A DNA stretch of 64,000 nucleotides from Muribaculaceae bacterium (lineage in GTDB: Bacteria; Bacteroidota; Bacteroidia; Bacteroidales; Muribaculaceae): positions 36,616 through 100,615 of the forward strand of contig JAIECF010000112.1 of assembly GCA_029068655.1 (NCBI GenBank), read 5' to 3'. Under the pieces are notes generated by a model. That model made no database searches. It saw nothing but the letters and a program-made list of their open reading frames with translations, and was not told the origin of the DNA. Positions 40,301 to 49,593 of the stretch are shown in pieces. A program made the translations under genes and the position numbers. How positions within the stretch are numbered: position 1 is the first letter of the stretch; every line of letters starts with the position of its first letter.

Positions 40301-41383
40301 TTACAACTTATAACTGCTGATAAAACGGAATATGGAGTCATAGGCTGCGTCGCGGTGCGGCTTCTTGCTCAGTATCAGGTCATGAAGACCGGAGTCGATG
40401 GTGCAGACTGTCACGGGATTCGGGCTCATCTTCTGTATGCGTTTACCGACATCCTGGATCATATAGGGATCAAGCACAGCATCTCCATATTGGAATGCAG
40501 GTGTATAGTTGCATCCGTCTACCTTGCGACTCGAGTGCATGATGAGAACCGGCACATTAAGGCGATCGCCATGTTTTTTCACTCTGTTCTGGGTAGATTG
40601 TATCTGTCCTACCCATGAAAAAGTCACAGGAGGGGAATAGATCATCTTCCAGTCAGTGTTGTAGGTCCATTCTCCATCGTATTGCTTGAGCAACGAGTAG
40701 GCATAGCCGTCACATTTACCCTGAGGAATCTTGGCGTTTTTGATAATTGTAGAGAGATTTCTCACGCCGGGGATGAGCAAGTGACGGTAGAAAGAATTGA
40801 AGTTCCATGCCAAGAACGGAGAGTCTGTGACAATTCTTTGCACCGGTATCTCCTTACCCTTGTCTACACCATAGGCGATTACGGTGAGTCCCCCGGTGGA
40901 GTGTCCGCCCAATGTTATGTCTTCGATTCCGTCACGTCGCATCTGTACTACAGCTGAGTCGATATCGTCGTAATACTTTCGCATGTCACGGATATTATAT
41001 GGATATTGCCATGGCTCCTTACTTCGTCCGTATCGGCGAAGGTCTACGGCATAGAAATGATATCCGGAATCTACGAAACGCTCTCCCATCTCAGACTGAA
41101 AGAAATAGTCGTTGAAGCCGTGGATATAAAGGAAACCTTTTTTCGACGATTTCTTACATTTTAATCTGACAATGGTTGAGCGGCACGGACCGTCAAACTG
41201 TTCGCCTTGATTCACGTATCTGGCCTCATATCCTGGCAAAATGTCTACATGCCAGGATACATCTGTGGTCACTGTTTTCGGACCTTTATATTTCGCGTCT
41301 ATGTCCCATGCTTTCGCTTCAGGACGTATGAATGCCATTGCAAGCAACAGTGGCATCGCAAGGGTAAGTAATTGTTTCTTCAT
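40301..41383 (-). CDS. Exported alpha/beta hydrolase (lysophospholipase/serine aminopeptidase S33 type)
   Basis: 360 residues from the ATG at 41383 (MKKQLLTLAMPLLLAMAFIR, signal peptide); the longer frame to 41434 lacks one. The hydrolase core has FLYIHGFNDYFFQSEMGERF, the nucleophile elbow GGHSTGGLTVIAYG and the acidic residue region APVLIMHSSRK-like (PVLIMHSSRKVDGCNYTP). The histidine is in TIDSGLHDLILSK. It resembles the Hydrolase_4/S33 group that includes monoacylglycerol lipases and lysophospholipases. The elbow HSTGG and export signal suggest a periplasmic esterase acting on lipid or peptide esters. Upstream lies a repeat-rich gap. Confidence 0.85.
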   Translation of the reverse strand: MKKQLLTLAMPLLLAMAFIRPEAKAWDIDAKYKGPKTVTTDVSWHVDILPGYEARYVNQGEQFDGPCRSTIVRLKCKKSSKKGFLYIHGFNDYFFQSEMGERFVDSGYHFYAVDLRRYGRSKEPWQYPYNIRDMRKYYDDIDSAVVQMRRDGIEDITLGGHSTGGLTVIAYGVDKGKEIPVQRIVTDSPFLAWNFNSFYRHLLIPGVRNLSTIIKNAKIPQGKCDGYAYSLLKQYDGEWTYNTDWKMIYSPPVTFSWVGQIQSTQNRVKKHGDRLNVPVLIMHSSRKVDGCNYTPAFQYGDAVLDPYMIQDVGKRIQKMSPNPVTVCTIDSGLHDLILSKKPHRDAAYDSIFRFISSYKL

Positions 41384-41433
41384 AACCCTATAACAAAGAA
41401 AAGAGATAAGAGTTAAAGGTGAAGGTGTAAGCA

Positions 41434-41518
41434 TTCATGATATATCATGTTGCATCATGATTAATCTTGATTCATCATGCATAATCGCTCAACGTAAAAC
41501 GTACAACGTACAACGTTA
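41434..41518. repeat. TCATGATATATCATG-type repeat followed by ACGTAAAACGTACAACG-type repeat
   Basis: 41434-41482 holds ATTCATGATATATCATGTTG, CATCATGATTAATCTTGATT and CATCATG. 41491-41518 holds AACGTAAAACGTACAACGTA followed by CAACGTT. Both families recur elsewhere in the window. Confidence 0.8.
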
Positions 41519-42313
41519 AATCGCCTTCTTCAGGTAGGCGTTGACGAGGTTGAGGAGAGAATCATGTCCCTGCGGCATTATCCATAGCTGGAATTGAGTA
41601 AAACTGACCGGAGTGGAATAGTCAAGGTCAGGATACAGATCCTTCATCTGTTCAGCTGTTTTTTCGTTGATGACGGTGTATTTCCATACACCGTCGGCTA
41701 CTTTCATCGCAAGGTATTCCTCACTTAGACGGGGTTCTTCTACGATTGTGATGTTGCCGCCTATTTCCCTCTGAAGGTTTTGAAGGCGTCTTTTTGCCGA
41801 ACTCCCTTTCTCCACATGTATCGTATCGCCGTCAAGGTCGAGTGAACTTCTGGCATCAAGAGTGCCGTTAGGGTGTCTTTTCTGGAGAAGAACCATCCGG
41901 TCGAGATATATGTCGCTTGTGGTGAGATAAAAGTCTTTTAGGTATATGTCTGCGGGGAGAGAGGCAAGAATGTCATATGTTCCATTCTTGACTTTAAGCA
42001 TGGCCTCATCTCTGTCGATTACGGGATGAAGCATCACCTTAACCCCAAGTTCCTTTTCCAGTCCTTTAAGCAGATGGTAGTTTATACCCGTGATTGAGTC
42101 ATTGCCGTCTTCTGAAGTCAGTACGCGGTAACTGTTGGGTCCGTATACGATAGCTGCATGGATAGTGTCTTCCTTAACTGAATTGTCGGCAGAAATATGT
42201 CCTTTAGAAATACTCTTTAGTCCGAACATTGCTATTATTACGATGACGAGAAGCAGTCCGTAGACTGCTACCTGCTTCCATCGGGGTTTAGTGTCTCTTC
42301 TATCGTCTTTCAT
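41516..42313 (-). CDS. Membrane-anchored periplasmic-binding-protein-like (SBP_bac_3) protein
   Basis: 265 residues with an N-terminal transmembrane anchor (VAVYGLLLVIVIIAMFGL) rather than a cleavable signal. The rest has the type 2 periplasmic-binding fold: GINYHLLKGLEKELGVKVML, the NGTYDILASLPADIYLKDFYL segment, LDLDGDTIHVEKGSSAKRRL, and VADGVWKYTVINEKTAEQMK. It resembles the substrate-binding half of MltF but lacks a lytic transglycosylase domain. No ABC transporter genes are adjacent, so a sensory or wall-related role is possible. It follows the Porin_10 gene by about 55 bases. Confidence 0.83.
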   Translation of the reverse strand: MKDDRRDTKPRWKQVAVYGLLLVIVIIAMFGLKSISKGHISADNSVKEDTIHAAIVYGPNSYRVLTSEDGNDSITGINYHLLKGLEKELGVKVMLHPVIDRDEAMLKVKNGTYDILASLPADIYLKDFYLTTSDIYLDRMVLLQKRHPNGTLDARSSLDLDGDTIHVEKGSSAKRRLQNLQREIGGNITIVEEPRLSEEYLAMKVADGVWKYTVINEKTAEQMKDLYPDLDYSTPVSFTQFQLWIMPQGHDSLLNLVNAYLKKAI

Positions 42314-42368
42314 GATCTTTGATTATCTTATCTGACTATAAGCTCACCGGCTTGCCTGCTAACCGGTA

Positions 42369-44411
42369 TCAGTTCGCAAAATCCACTGCAATACCTATCT
42401 GGAAGCGACGAGGATTGATGGGATAGTGAGGCAGTGAGAATTCATTATAAGCGCTTCCGAAGAGTCCTTGGTTGACGTGGCTCATCATCACGTAAAACCT
42501 GCATCTGTAAAGGCGAAGGTTGATATAGGCGTTGCAGAACGGGTATCCGCCAAGTTCTGTTTCCTGCTGGTTGCAGAAGGTCATGGTGGCCGGCTGGTAA
42601 GTATATCCCTTATATTTTGTATAGTAATCGCAGTCTACACCGGCCTGTACGTGAAGCACCTTGAAGAGCCGAGCCTTGATAAAGAGATTACTGTATACGC
42701 TTAGCTGCGGCATAGGAGCGATATTCTGATCAGACGATACCTGCCATGTCACTCTGTTGTTCCAGTTGAGGATTCCGACTTTGAAGTCCTGCTGAAGACC
42801 TACTGACATTATCTGTACGTTGCCTCCGTATTGATGAGGAAGGAAGTCGCTTCCGAAGTATATGCGGTTCTGGATATTTTCCACGTCTATCGTGGCCTTC
42901 GTCCTCGTCCAGGGAATATCAAGGCTTCCGCCGAATTTTACTGAACGTATCTTTCCGAAATCGTTGTTCCAGATGAAATGATTGGATACATATCGCTTAG
43001 TAAGCCAGTCGGGGGTGGTATTGTGGAATCCGCCGTGAGCCTCGATGCTGACCGTATCTCCGAAAAGCGGTATGTTGGTAAGTATCTGGCCATTAAGCTC
43101 AAGATCTCCTGCAGCGTCGCCGCTGAGGCCAAACCGAACGTCGGCATTGTATCGAAGTATCGATCCCTGAGCCTTTTCGAGGCGTCCTCCGATGAATAGG
43201 AAATTTTGGTTATGCTTCGGTTCCGGAATTCCTGCAGGCAGAGGTTTTGATTCCGAAGATGTATCTTCCGAAGAAGGCGTATGCTCATTGTCGGAAGATG
43301 TCTCATATCCGGCGTTTGGCAAAGTAAACTTATTGAGCTGATAGGTGGCGTAGGCTGACAGTCCGAACTTCATCCAATTCCTGAATCCTTCTATAAGATA
43401 GATGCCCACTGTATTGCTGAAGGAATTCAGGGTGGAATTGTCGTTGGTCGCTGAATTGTCAAAGAAAGTGTTGGCCCAGAAATCATTGTTGACACTTCTC
43501 TCGCTGAAGGTGTGTCGGTAATGTCTGTAGTCGAAAGTATAGAGAATCTTCATTACAGGTATGTAGATGTCCCGTGTCAATGTATCATTGACCTCCTCTT
43601 CGCTCCAGTAACCGATTTTGTAGGCATGGTTCATATAGAACTGTGCACCGTTCAGACGGTTTTTAGCAGTTGATAGCCTTGTCGGTATACTCTTGTATTG
43701 TACTGATGTCACACCCCCCTGTACGGCTGCCGGATCTGTGATATATCTGTCGTCGGTGATGCCTCCGTTCTCGAGGTTCTGATGGGCATACTGCTGATAG
43801 AAGGTCTGTAGTTCATAGCGGTCACCAAAGTAATAGCATGAGAGTCCGAAGTTGAAATTCTTGGCGGCCTGATAGTTATAGCATCCCTTGGAATGAAGGT
43901 AATCGATGAAGCCTCCTATGCCTATCCGGCGGTTTACATTGCCGGCGAAGTCTGCCTGAAGTCGGTCTTGATGGTTTTCCGATGTCCCGCAATAGTTATA
44001 CTGCAGAATGGTGGTAGGAATATATGTGTTGTGGAATTTCTGCTTTGCAAAGCTGGGCATCCAGAAACCGAGTGCATCGTAGAAAAGAAATCCGCTTGGC
44101 TTCTCTTTTTCAAACCATAGTAGGTTCATTCCCGGAGATCCAAGGTTGCCTGTCGTAGCCCATGCATCACTCGCCAATGTCGGGATACTGCGTCGCTGAT
44201 AGTTGTATTGGGCTGTGTCTACCTCAGCAGGTATATGGAATCCTAAAGGATATGTCAGCGTCCATGCGGATGGCTCCTTGACCGTCTCGAACGGTTCTCC
44301 TTCTCCCGGCATTGCGTGAGGGTTCCAGTCCCTGTCGCCTTGAGCAGAGACTGAAACCGAACCTGTTACGATGATGAGTATGATGCAGCAGACATGGATA
44401 GCAAGACCCAT
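42369..44411 (-). CDS. Porin_10-family outer membrane porin
   Basis: 680 residues from the ATG at 44411 (MGLAIHVCCIILIIVTGSVS, cleavage near VSAQG). The frame extends to 44456, but the promoter -7 box ends only four bases before that ATG, so the later start is preferred. The mature part matches PF14121: SWTLTYPLGF-like PSAWTLTYPLGFHIPAEVDT, GNLGSPGMNLLWFEKEKPSG, and YNYCGTSENHQDRLQADFAG. Repeated aromatic beta-strands follow, ending PRRFQIGIAVDFAN. A Ser/Glu-rich insert (TPSSEDTSSESKPL) lies around residue 395. It probably allows passive diffusion of small solutes. Confidence 0.86.
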   Translation of the reverse strand: MGLAIHVCCIILIIVTGSVSVSAQGDRDWNPHAMPGEGEPFETVKEPSAWTLTYPLGFHIPAEVDTAQYNYQRRSIPTLASDAWATTGNLGSPGMNLLWFEKEKPSGFLFYDALGFWMPSFAKQKFHNTYIPTTILQYNYCGTSENHQDRLQADFAGNVNRRIGIGGFIDYLHSKGCYNYQAAKNFNFGLSCYYFGDRYELQTFYQQYAHQNLENGGITDDRYITDPAAVQGGVTSVQYKSIPTRLSTAKNRLNGAQFYMNHAYKIGYWSEEEVNDTLTRDIYIPVMKILYTFDYRHYRHTFSERSVNNDFWANTFFDNSATNDNSTLNSFSNTVGIYLIEGFRNWMKFGLSAYATYQLNKFTLPNAGYETSSDNEHTPSSEDTSSESKPLPAGIPEPKHNQNFLFIGGRLEKAQGSILRYNADVRFGLSGDAAGDLELNGQILTNIPLFGDTVSIEAHGGFHNTTPDWLTKRYVSNHFIWNNDFGKIRSVKFGGSLDIPWTRTKATIDVENIQNRIYFGSDFLPHQYGGNVQIMSVGLQQDFKVGILNWNNRVTWQVSSDQNIAPMPQLSVYSNLFIKARLFKVLHVQAGVDCDYYTKYKGYTYQPATMTFCNQQETELGGYPFCNAYINLRLYRCRFYVMMSHVNQGLFGSAYNEFSLPHYPINPRRFQIGIAVDFAN

Positions 44412-44460
44412 GACGCTTCGGAATGTCGAATATGATAGGCGTTCAATACGATTCATTCTG

Positions 44461-44491
44461 CAAATTTACAAAAAAAGCGCAAATCGGCAAA
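44461..44491 (-). promoter_or_regulatory. Promoter for the porin gene
   Basis: TTTG at 44491-44488, a 19-base spacer, then TAAATTTG at 44468-44461. Predicted transcription begins near or inside the ATG at 44456, which argues for the downstream start at 44411. Confidence 0.75.
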
Positions 44492-44536
44492 GAAAACACA
44501 TTGTAATCGACATGGAAGTCGCAAAATACTTCTAAA

Positions 44537-47071
44537 TCAGAATCTGTATTGCAGGGAGACGAGTATTGTGCGTGCGCGTATGCGGAAATTATGTTCTGAT
44601 CGTGAGAGAGTGCCGTATGTCACATATTCATATTTATGTTTATTGAGAAGGTTGTTTGTGGTAAGGGATAACCTCACTTTATTACTTATGTGCCACACAG
44701 CCGATGCATCAAGCAATGCCAGGTTGGCTGTGTTCCCTTCCGGAAACCTTGTCAGAAAGTGCTCAGCTCCAAAGGTAAGGTGAACAAAATCATTAGGACT
44801 AATAGTAGCGAAAAGATTCTGATGGAAAGTATGGTAACTGTTCAATCCATCACCTACGCAGAGCCTTGAGAATCCATATTCAGCCTCATAGTTTGCGGAT
44901 AGCCAACGCAGGATGCTACCCTTGAAATAAGGTTTCACACCTGCTGACAGTTGCTTGTATGGAATCACTTCTCCATCTCGCATCGATGATGCCGAAGACA
45001 TATTGGCATTAGCATCAATTCCTACCACCATCTTGCTGTGCCCGAGACCCTTGCTCATTCCACCCTTCAGATACCAGGTGTCATTGTGAGATAGCCTGTC
45101 GGCATATGTCGAGATTATAAAATCTCCAATAAACTTCTGGTTAGACATTATCGAGCTTCTGCGATAACTGTATCCGACGGTAAAATTTATGAACAAGGAC
45201 TTAATGGGATTACGATATCTATATGTTAAGGACGCTCCAAAATCGTGGGAGTATCTGTCCGGATTCTGTGCGATAAAGAGATTTCGGTAATCAGAAAGAA
45301 TCGGGATATTGATGTTTAGATATGGTTGCGGAGAACCGAGTCCGTATGATAACACACCCGATAGTTCAGATTTTGAAGTAAGCTGTTTCCACAAACTATA
45401 GCGAGGTGAAACGTCAAGATAATCATGCTGTCCTGATATGGAAAAGTGCTTCCACTTGACTGGCACTCTAAGTGACATTCTCCACCCATTACGATCATAG
45501 TCTACCTGAGGAGTGGCATAAAGATTCGAAAGGAACGCCTCGTGAACACCTCTGTTGTCATATCCTTCAAGGCCTGTCAGTGAAGTGTTCAATCGATGAT
45601 AATCCAAGTCCAATCCTGCTGTGAGATAATATTTCCAGAATCTGGTTAACCGTCCGAAACAGGTTTCTGTCGTGCTCCTGACATCAGTGGTGCCTACAAT
45701 CTGCAGAGCATCCTCTTCACCGAAGACCGATAAATGGTCAGGCCGACGGTTGAATGTATTGCGCGATATGAGTGTATAAAGTTTCTTTTCGTTCCGTTTT
45801 ACAAGCTTAAGGTCATTCTCCGCACGAAAACTTTTCCTGTCCACTCGTTGCAAAAGATCAAAAGACCCGGTTATAGCAGAGTTTGACTTGTCAAGAATTC
45901 CGGATAAGGTAAGTTGATCCTTTAGATAATAACCACGCTTATTTGTCTCGCTGTTAAACTGCACCGACATTTCCTGACGTTGGGTACGTTGGTTATCGTT
46001 CTGGATAAAAGTAGGTATTTCATTGCTGAAATAGTCAGTGGTAATGCTCGATCTATAGTCAAGACGGTCACCCATATAGTTCAATTTAAGGCGCATTGAG
46101 GTGTCTCCTGACTTCCAAGCCGTTATAGCGTTTGCAAGCCATGACAGATTGTCACGAGTTCGTTTTTCCGACAGGGGCACATTGACAAAATCAGCACTTA
46201 TATATTCCGGCCATAAGGAAGAAACATATTCCCATGAGAACATTTCTCCGAAATTATGATCACGGATCTCGTTTGCAGGATTCCATCCGGTATTATCAGC
46301 CTTCAATGTAATCATATTCTGTATTTTCCTTGCCATTCGCATCGCAAAGAAAGAACCGTCGTATAGAAACGGCTGAACCCCCGCAGCTGCTTGTGCTACT
46401 CCTACCCAGCGGCTACGCGCATCATCTTTCAATTTCAAATTTATTCCTGCTTCTTCAGGAAATTCGATGCCTTCGAGAGCTTTGACAGGTTGGTGATTCT
46501 CCATAATCTCGACTGACTTAACGTCTTTATGCGATATGTTGTTGGTTGCAAGACCATATTGTCCACCGATAAAGTCATTGCCGTCAAGATAAAGCTTGTT
46601 GATAGGTTTTCCCTGGTACTCTATCGTGCCGTCTTCCTTGACCTTGATCCCGGGAAGACGCTTTATGACATCTATTATGGCATTATCCTTTGCATTAGCA
46701 TACCTTGACACATTGAACACAAGAGTATCTCCTTTCGCATATATATCAGGAGCCTCGACGATGACATCGTTAAGCTGAGTTGTTTTCTGATTAAGACGAA
46801 CATCCGACATATCGGCTGTAATAGGCAAAGTCTGGAACTCATATCCCATGCTCCTGAAGGATATTGAATCTGTTCCAGATTTAATCTTTAGATTGAACCG
46901 CCCGTCTCTGTCAGTAGAGGTAAAAACACCTTTGGCCTTTACGATAGCTCCGGCAACGGGCTCTCCTGTCTGGGCATCCTTGACCACTCCCTGCAATTCA
47001 TTCAAATCTGCCGCTAACAATGGCAAAAATCCGAGTAAAACGCAAATTGTGAAATAGTATAATCTTTTCAT
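44537..47071 (-). CDS. TonB-dependent-type outer membrane beta-barrel protein, GLPGLI partner
   Basis: 844 residues with a signal peptide (MKRLYYFTICVLLGFLPLLA). Order: regulatory-like domain (GVVKDAQTGEPVAGAIVKAK), plug (IIDVIKRLPGIKVKEDGTIE, KPINKLYLDGNDFIGGQYGL), then an outer-membrane barrel of the PF14905 type ending in an aromatic strand (TILVSLQYRF). The start codon overlaps the stop of the GLPGLI gene (ATGA, 47068-47071). This pairing recurs in Bacteroidetes, where it is part of an uncharacterised export or uptake couple. A divergent two-component system lies just upstream of the pair. The ligand is unknown. Confidence 0.88.
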   Translation of the reverse strand: MKRLYYFTICVLLGFLPLLAADLNELQGVVKDAQTGEPVAGAIVKAKGVFTSTDRDGRFNLKIKSGTDSISFRSMGYEFQTLPITADMSDVRLNQKTTQLNDVIVEAPDIYAKGDTLVFNVSRYANAKDNAIIDVIKRLPGIKVKEDGTIEYQGKPINKLYLDGNDFIGGQYGLATNNISHKDVKSVEIMENHQPVKALEGIEFPEEAGINLKLKDDARSRWVGVAQAAAGVQPFLYDGSFFAMRMARKIQNMITLKADNTGWNPANEIRDHNFGEMFSWEYVSSLWPEYISADFVNVPLSEKRTRDNLSWLANAITAWKSGDTSMRLKLNYMGDRLDYRSSITTDYFSNEIPTFIQNDNQRTQRQEMSVQFNSETNKRGYYLKDQLTLSGILDKSNSAITGSFDLLQRVDRKSFRAENDLKLVKRNEKKLYTLISRNTFNRRPDHLSVFGEEDALQIVGTTDVRSTTETCFGRLTRFWKYYLTAGLDLDYHRLNTSLTGLEGYDNRGVHEAFLSNLYATPQVDYDRNGWRMSLRVPVKWKHFSISGQHDYLDVSPRYSLWKQLTSKSELSGVLSYGLGSPQPYLNINIPILSDYRNLFIAQNPDRYSHDFGASLTYRYRNPIKSLFINFTVGYSYRRSSIMSNQKFIGDFIISTYADRLSHNDTWYLKGGMSKGLGHSKMVVGIDANANMSSASSMRDGEVIPYKQLSAGVKPYFKGSILRWLSANYEAEYGFSRLCVGDGLNSYHTFHQNLFATISPNDFVHLTFGAEHFLTRFPEGNTANLALLDASAVWHISNKVRLSLTTNNLLNKHKYEYVTYGTLSRSEHNFRIRARTILVSLQYRF

Positions 47072-47949
47072 TTCTTCCAGTCAAGCTCTAAATAGTCATA
47101 TGAAAGTTCTATTGGATCGTACGCATCCAATGATGGATTTCCCGATTCGTCGGTAACTGTTACATGGTGACCCGTAGCAGCTTCAAAATAAGCGTAAGGA
47201 TTGATCTCATAGCGATGCTTTGTATCATAGTAGTCTTTGCGGTTCACTTTATTGAAAGGTACTTTATAGATGGTGATCGGACGATTAGCTTTCGATTTTA
47301 TTCCAATACACTCGAAAAAATAGTGTCCTTTATCATCAGAAGCTTTCATGATCAGTCCCGGAAGACCATACAGTTTCCAGGGACCTTCCGAAAGCGGTAT
47401 GTCCTCTGCATAAAATACATTCCACTCTCGGCCTCGGAATCTGCACTTCGCGCTCTGACACTCATAGCCAAGTACTTTGGTGACGGAATCTGTAAGTTCC
47501 CAATCCAGCACCGGCATATTCTCTTCATATCTTAACCAGTCCATACATATCTTTTCAGTATGTGTGACTTTTCCTGCGGGATAGTTTTTATAGATTGTCA
47601 TGAATTCTCCGTTGCTTAGTTTCCCTTCACTTGCAGCCTTACCTATCTGCTCGGCAGTTGAGCTCATTATTATAGAATCAACTGTAAGATTCTTGAAACT
47701 GGAGAATTTTGAGAGACCGTCCCGTCCAATCTGGAGCAGCATATTATCACTTGTGAAATTATCCTCCAGCGTCTTTGTTGTGTCTACGCAGCAACGGTAT
47801 TCATAGACGAATTCCATTGTTTCGTTTGCAATGGTTTCTGTTTCCGGAACTGAATCCTCTGCGATTGTAAGGGTACGGCGCATCGTTTTGCTTGATGCCA
47901 GTGTCGCTATGACAGTAATGAGGGTGGCGATTAAAAGGATTTTCTTCAT
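47068..47949 (-). CDS. GLPGLI family protein
   Basis: 293 residues from the ATG at 47949 (MKKILLIATLITVIATLASS, signal peptide); the longer frame to 48021 begins upstream of the promoter. The signature LYGLPGLIMKASDDKGHYFF, preceded by FYAEDIPLSEGPWK, is the name-giving motif of the family. EKICMDWLRYEENMPVLDWE and ECQSAKCRFRGREWNVFY also fit. GLPGLI proteins are periplasmic and always paired with a TonB-type barrel, as here, but their role is unknown. The gene overlaps the barrel gene by four bases. The opposite-strand two-component system starts 190 bases away. Confidence 0.9.
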   Translation of the reverse strand: MKKILLIATLITVIATLASSKTMRRTLTIAEDSVPETETIANETMEFVYEYRCCVDTTKTLEDNFTSDNMLLQIGRDGLSKFSSFKNLTVDSIIMSSTAEQIGKAASEGKLSNGEFMTIYKNYPAGKVTHTEKICMDWLRYEENMPVLDWELTDSVTKVLGYECQSAKCRFRGREWNVFYAEDIPLSEGPWKLYGLPGLIMKASDDKGHYFFECIGIKSKANRPITIYKVPFNKVNRKDYYDTKHRYEINPYAYFEAATGHHVTVTDESGNPSLDAYDPIELSYDYLELDWKK

Positions 47950-47999
47950 AACTGTTGTCTTTTTTTGATTATTGAATTCTTTATGTCCGATCGACACTG

Positions 48000-48007
48000 C
48001 AAAATTA
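48000..48007 (-). promoter_or_regulatory. -7 box for the GLPGLI operon
   Basis: TAATTTTG on the minus strand at 48007-48000, 51 bases before the ATG at 47949. No TTTG at the -33 position was seen, as might be expected of a promoter that needs an activator. Confidence 0.6.
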
Positions 48008-48126
48008 CATCTTGTCGCCATTTAATGAAGAAAATAATCCTTATTCAAAAATTATGAAATTATTACTGAATTATTACTCTCAGTCAATTTCCTCAGGAGA
48101 TAAAAAACTTAATCAATTAATTTTTG

Positions 48127-48134
48127 TAATTTTG
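48127..48134 (+). promoter_or_regulatory. -7 box abutting the histidine kinase start
   Basis: TAATTTTG ends four bases before the ATG at 48139. If used, it would give a nearly leaderless mRNA. No -33 TTTG is seen. Confidence 0.45.
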
Positions 48135-48138
48135 CATC

Positions 48139-49593
48139 ATGGAAAAAAGAATAAAGACTCTATATATCATCACCATTGCGGCTATACTTACATTTCTCGG
48201 AATGCAGGTTTATTGGCTTTACGGACGTTATGAAGCTTCGTTGAGCGAGCAGGAAGACATGATACTGGCTGCTGTTCAGACTGAGATGGAGGATTACTTC
48301 AACAAAAAGCGCACACTGCAATGGAACGACAGATTTCTTACCAGTTACACACTCTCGACTGTCAGAGACTCTCTCGGCCCTCGTAGTTTTAAAGCTGAGA
48401 TTAGATGGTTTGATAGGGAAGAGTACAATAGATTTGTGGGAAATGACTCAATGTCTACCTTGGAGGAAAAGAATAAAAGAGAAAAGTCGTTTTGGGATGA
48501 CTGGATTCCGAAAATCAGGAAAACATACGAAGCATCTAACGCTCCGTCGGAAGGCGATGTGTGGACTGCGATGAGGAAGGCGGATATTGAATTCAGTGTT
48601 CCTATGTCGCCACATAGATTGGATTCGATTATTTCAGTTATCGGTTTGAATGTGGAATCAAGATTTTTTGAGACCGATACGATGGTATGGAACTACAGTC
48701 TGACGAGGCATTCCTCTTTATTGAATCCTCGAGCTGCTATAGGGATCCCTTATTCCGAGCTTGAAAAAAAGAGGGCTGAGATTGTTTTCTCCATACCGGC
48801 CGGTGATATACTGAATGGAATGTGGGGAACTCTTGCGGTAGCGGTGCTTCTTTCATGTTTTCTGATATTGTGTCTCATTTTCCAAATCAGTACAGTTTTG
48901 AAGATCTCTCGCCTGGATAAATTGAGAACCGGTTTCATTACCACTATGATCCATGAGTTGAAGCGCCCTATATCAACTCTGAAGATGAGTGTTTCAGGAC
49001 TTGAAAACGAACGTATGATGTCAGACCCTGATATAAAGAAGGAGATGCTGGCAGAGACACGATTGGCTTTGGACAATCTTTCAGCTTATTTCTCAAAACT
49101 CCGCGACATTACGTTCAACGACGTAGAGCAAATTCCACTCAATCTTCAATTGATAAACCTTAGAGGTATGTTAAATGATATAATAGAGTCAACAGTTGTG
49201 CCTGCGGGTAAATCAGTGAAGTTTATAAATGAAATTGACGAGTCAATGGTTGTTTCCGCCGATCCTACACACTTGAACAATATACTGAACAACCTTGTAG
49301 AAAACGCCGTGAAATACTCCGATGCTAATGTAGTGATCAAGGCTGAGGCTTCCGAAAATAATGGAATTGCTAAAATTCGCATCAGTGATACGGGCAATGG
49401 CATCCCGGCAGGAGAACTGAAACATATTTTCAAACGCTTTTATCGTGGCAAAGCCGGAAGTGGAGATCAACCGGGCATGGGTCTCGGTTTGGCTTATGTC
49501 AAACTGTTGGTGGATGCACACGGAGGCGAAATAACAGTGGAGAGTACGGAAGGAAAAGGATCATGTTTCAATATAACATTACCTCAAGAATGA
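48139..49593 (+). CDS. Membrane sensor histidine kinase
   Basis: 484 residues: TM1 at the N-terminus (LYIITIAAILTFLGMQVYWL), a periplasmic sensor of about 200 residues, TM2 (WGTLAVAVLLSCFLILCLIF), then a HisKA domain with the phospho-acceptor His in TMIHELKRPISTLKMSVSGL. A HATPase_c domain follows with N-box NNLVENAVKYSD, G1 DTGNGIPAGELKHIFKRF and G2 GMGLGLAYVKLLVDAHGG. The N-terminal residues and kinase type resemble RprX-like kinases of Bacteroides. The response regulator overlaps by four bases (ATGA). Divergent from the GLPGLI-barrel pair, so that pair is a plausible target; this is inference. Confidence 0.93.
   Translation: MEKRIKTLYIITIAAILTFLGMQVYWLYGRYEASLSEQEDMILAAVQTEMEDYFNKKRTLQWNDRFLTSYTLSTVRDSLGPRSFKAEIRWFDREEYNRFVGNDSMSTLEEKNKREKSFWDDWIPKIRKTYEASNAPSEGDVWTAMRKADIEFSVPMSPHRLDSIISVIGLNVESRFFETDTMVWNYSLTRHSSLLNPRAAIGIPYSELEKKRAEIVFSIPAGDILNGMWGTLAVAVLLSCFLILCLIFQISTVLKISRLDKLRTGFITTMIHELKRPISTLKMSVSGLENERMMSDPDIKKEMLAETRLALDNLSAYFSKLRDITFNDVEQIPLNLQLINLRGMLNDIIESTVVPAGKSVKFINEIDESMVVSADPTHLNNILNNLVENAVKYSDANVVIKAEASENNGIAKIRISDTGNGIPAGELKHIFKRFYRGKAGSGDQPGMGLGLAYVKLLVDAHGGEITVESTEGKGSCFNITLPQE

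Noticed and set aside
42369..44456. The ATG at 44456 as start of the porin
   Set aside because: The promoter -7 box ends four bases upstream, so the mRNA would begin at or after this codon; the ATG at 44411 keeps a complete signal peptide.
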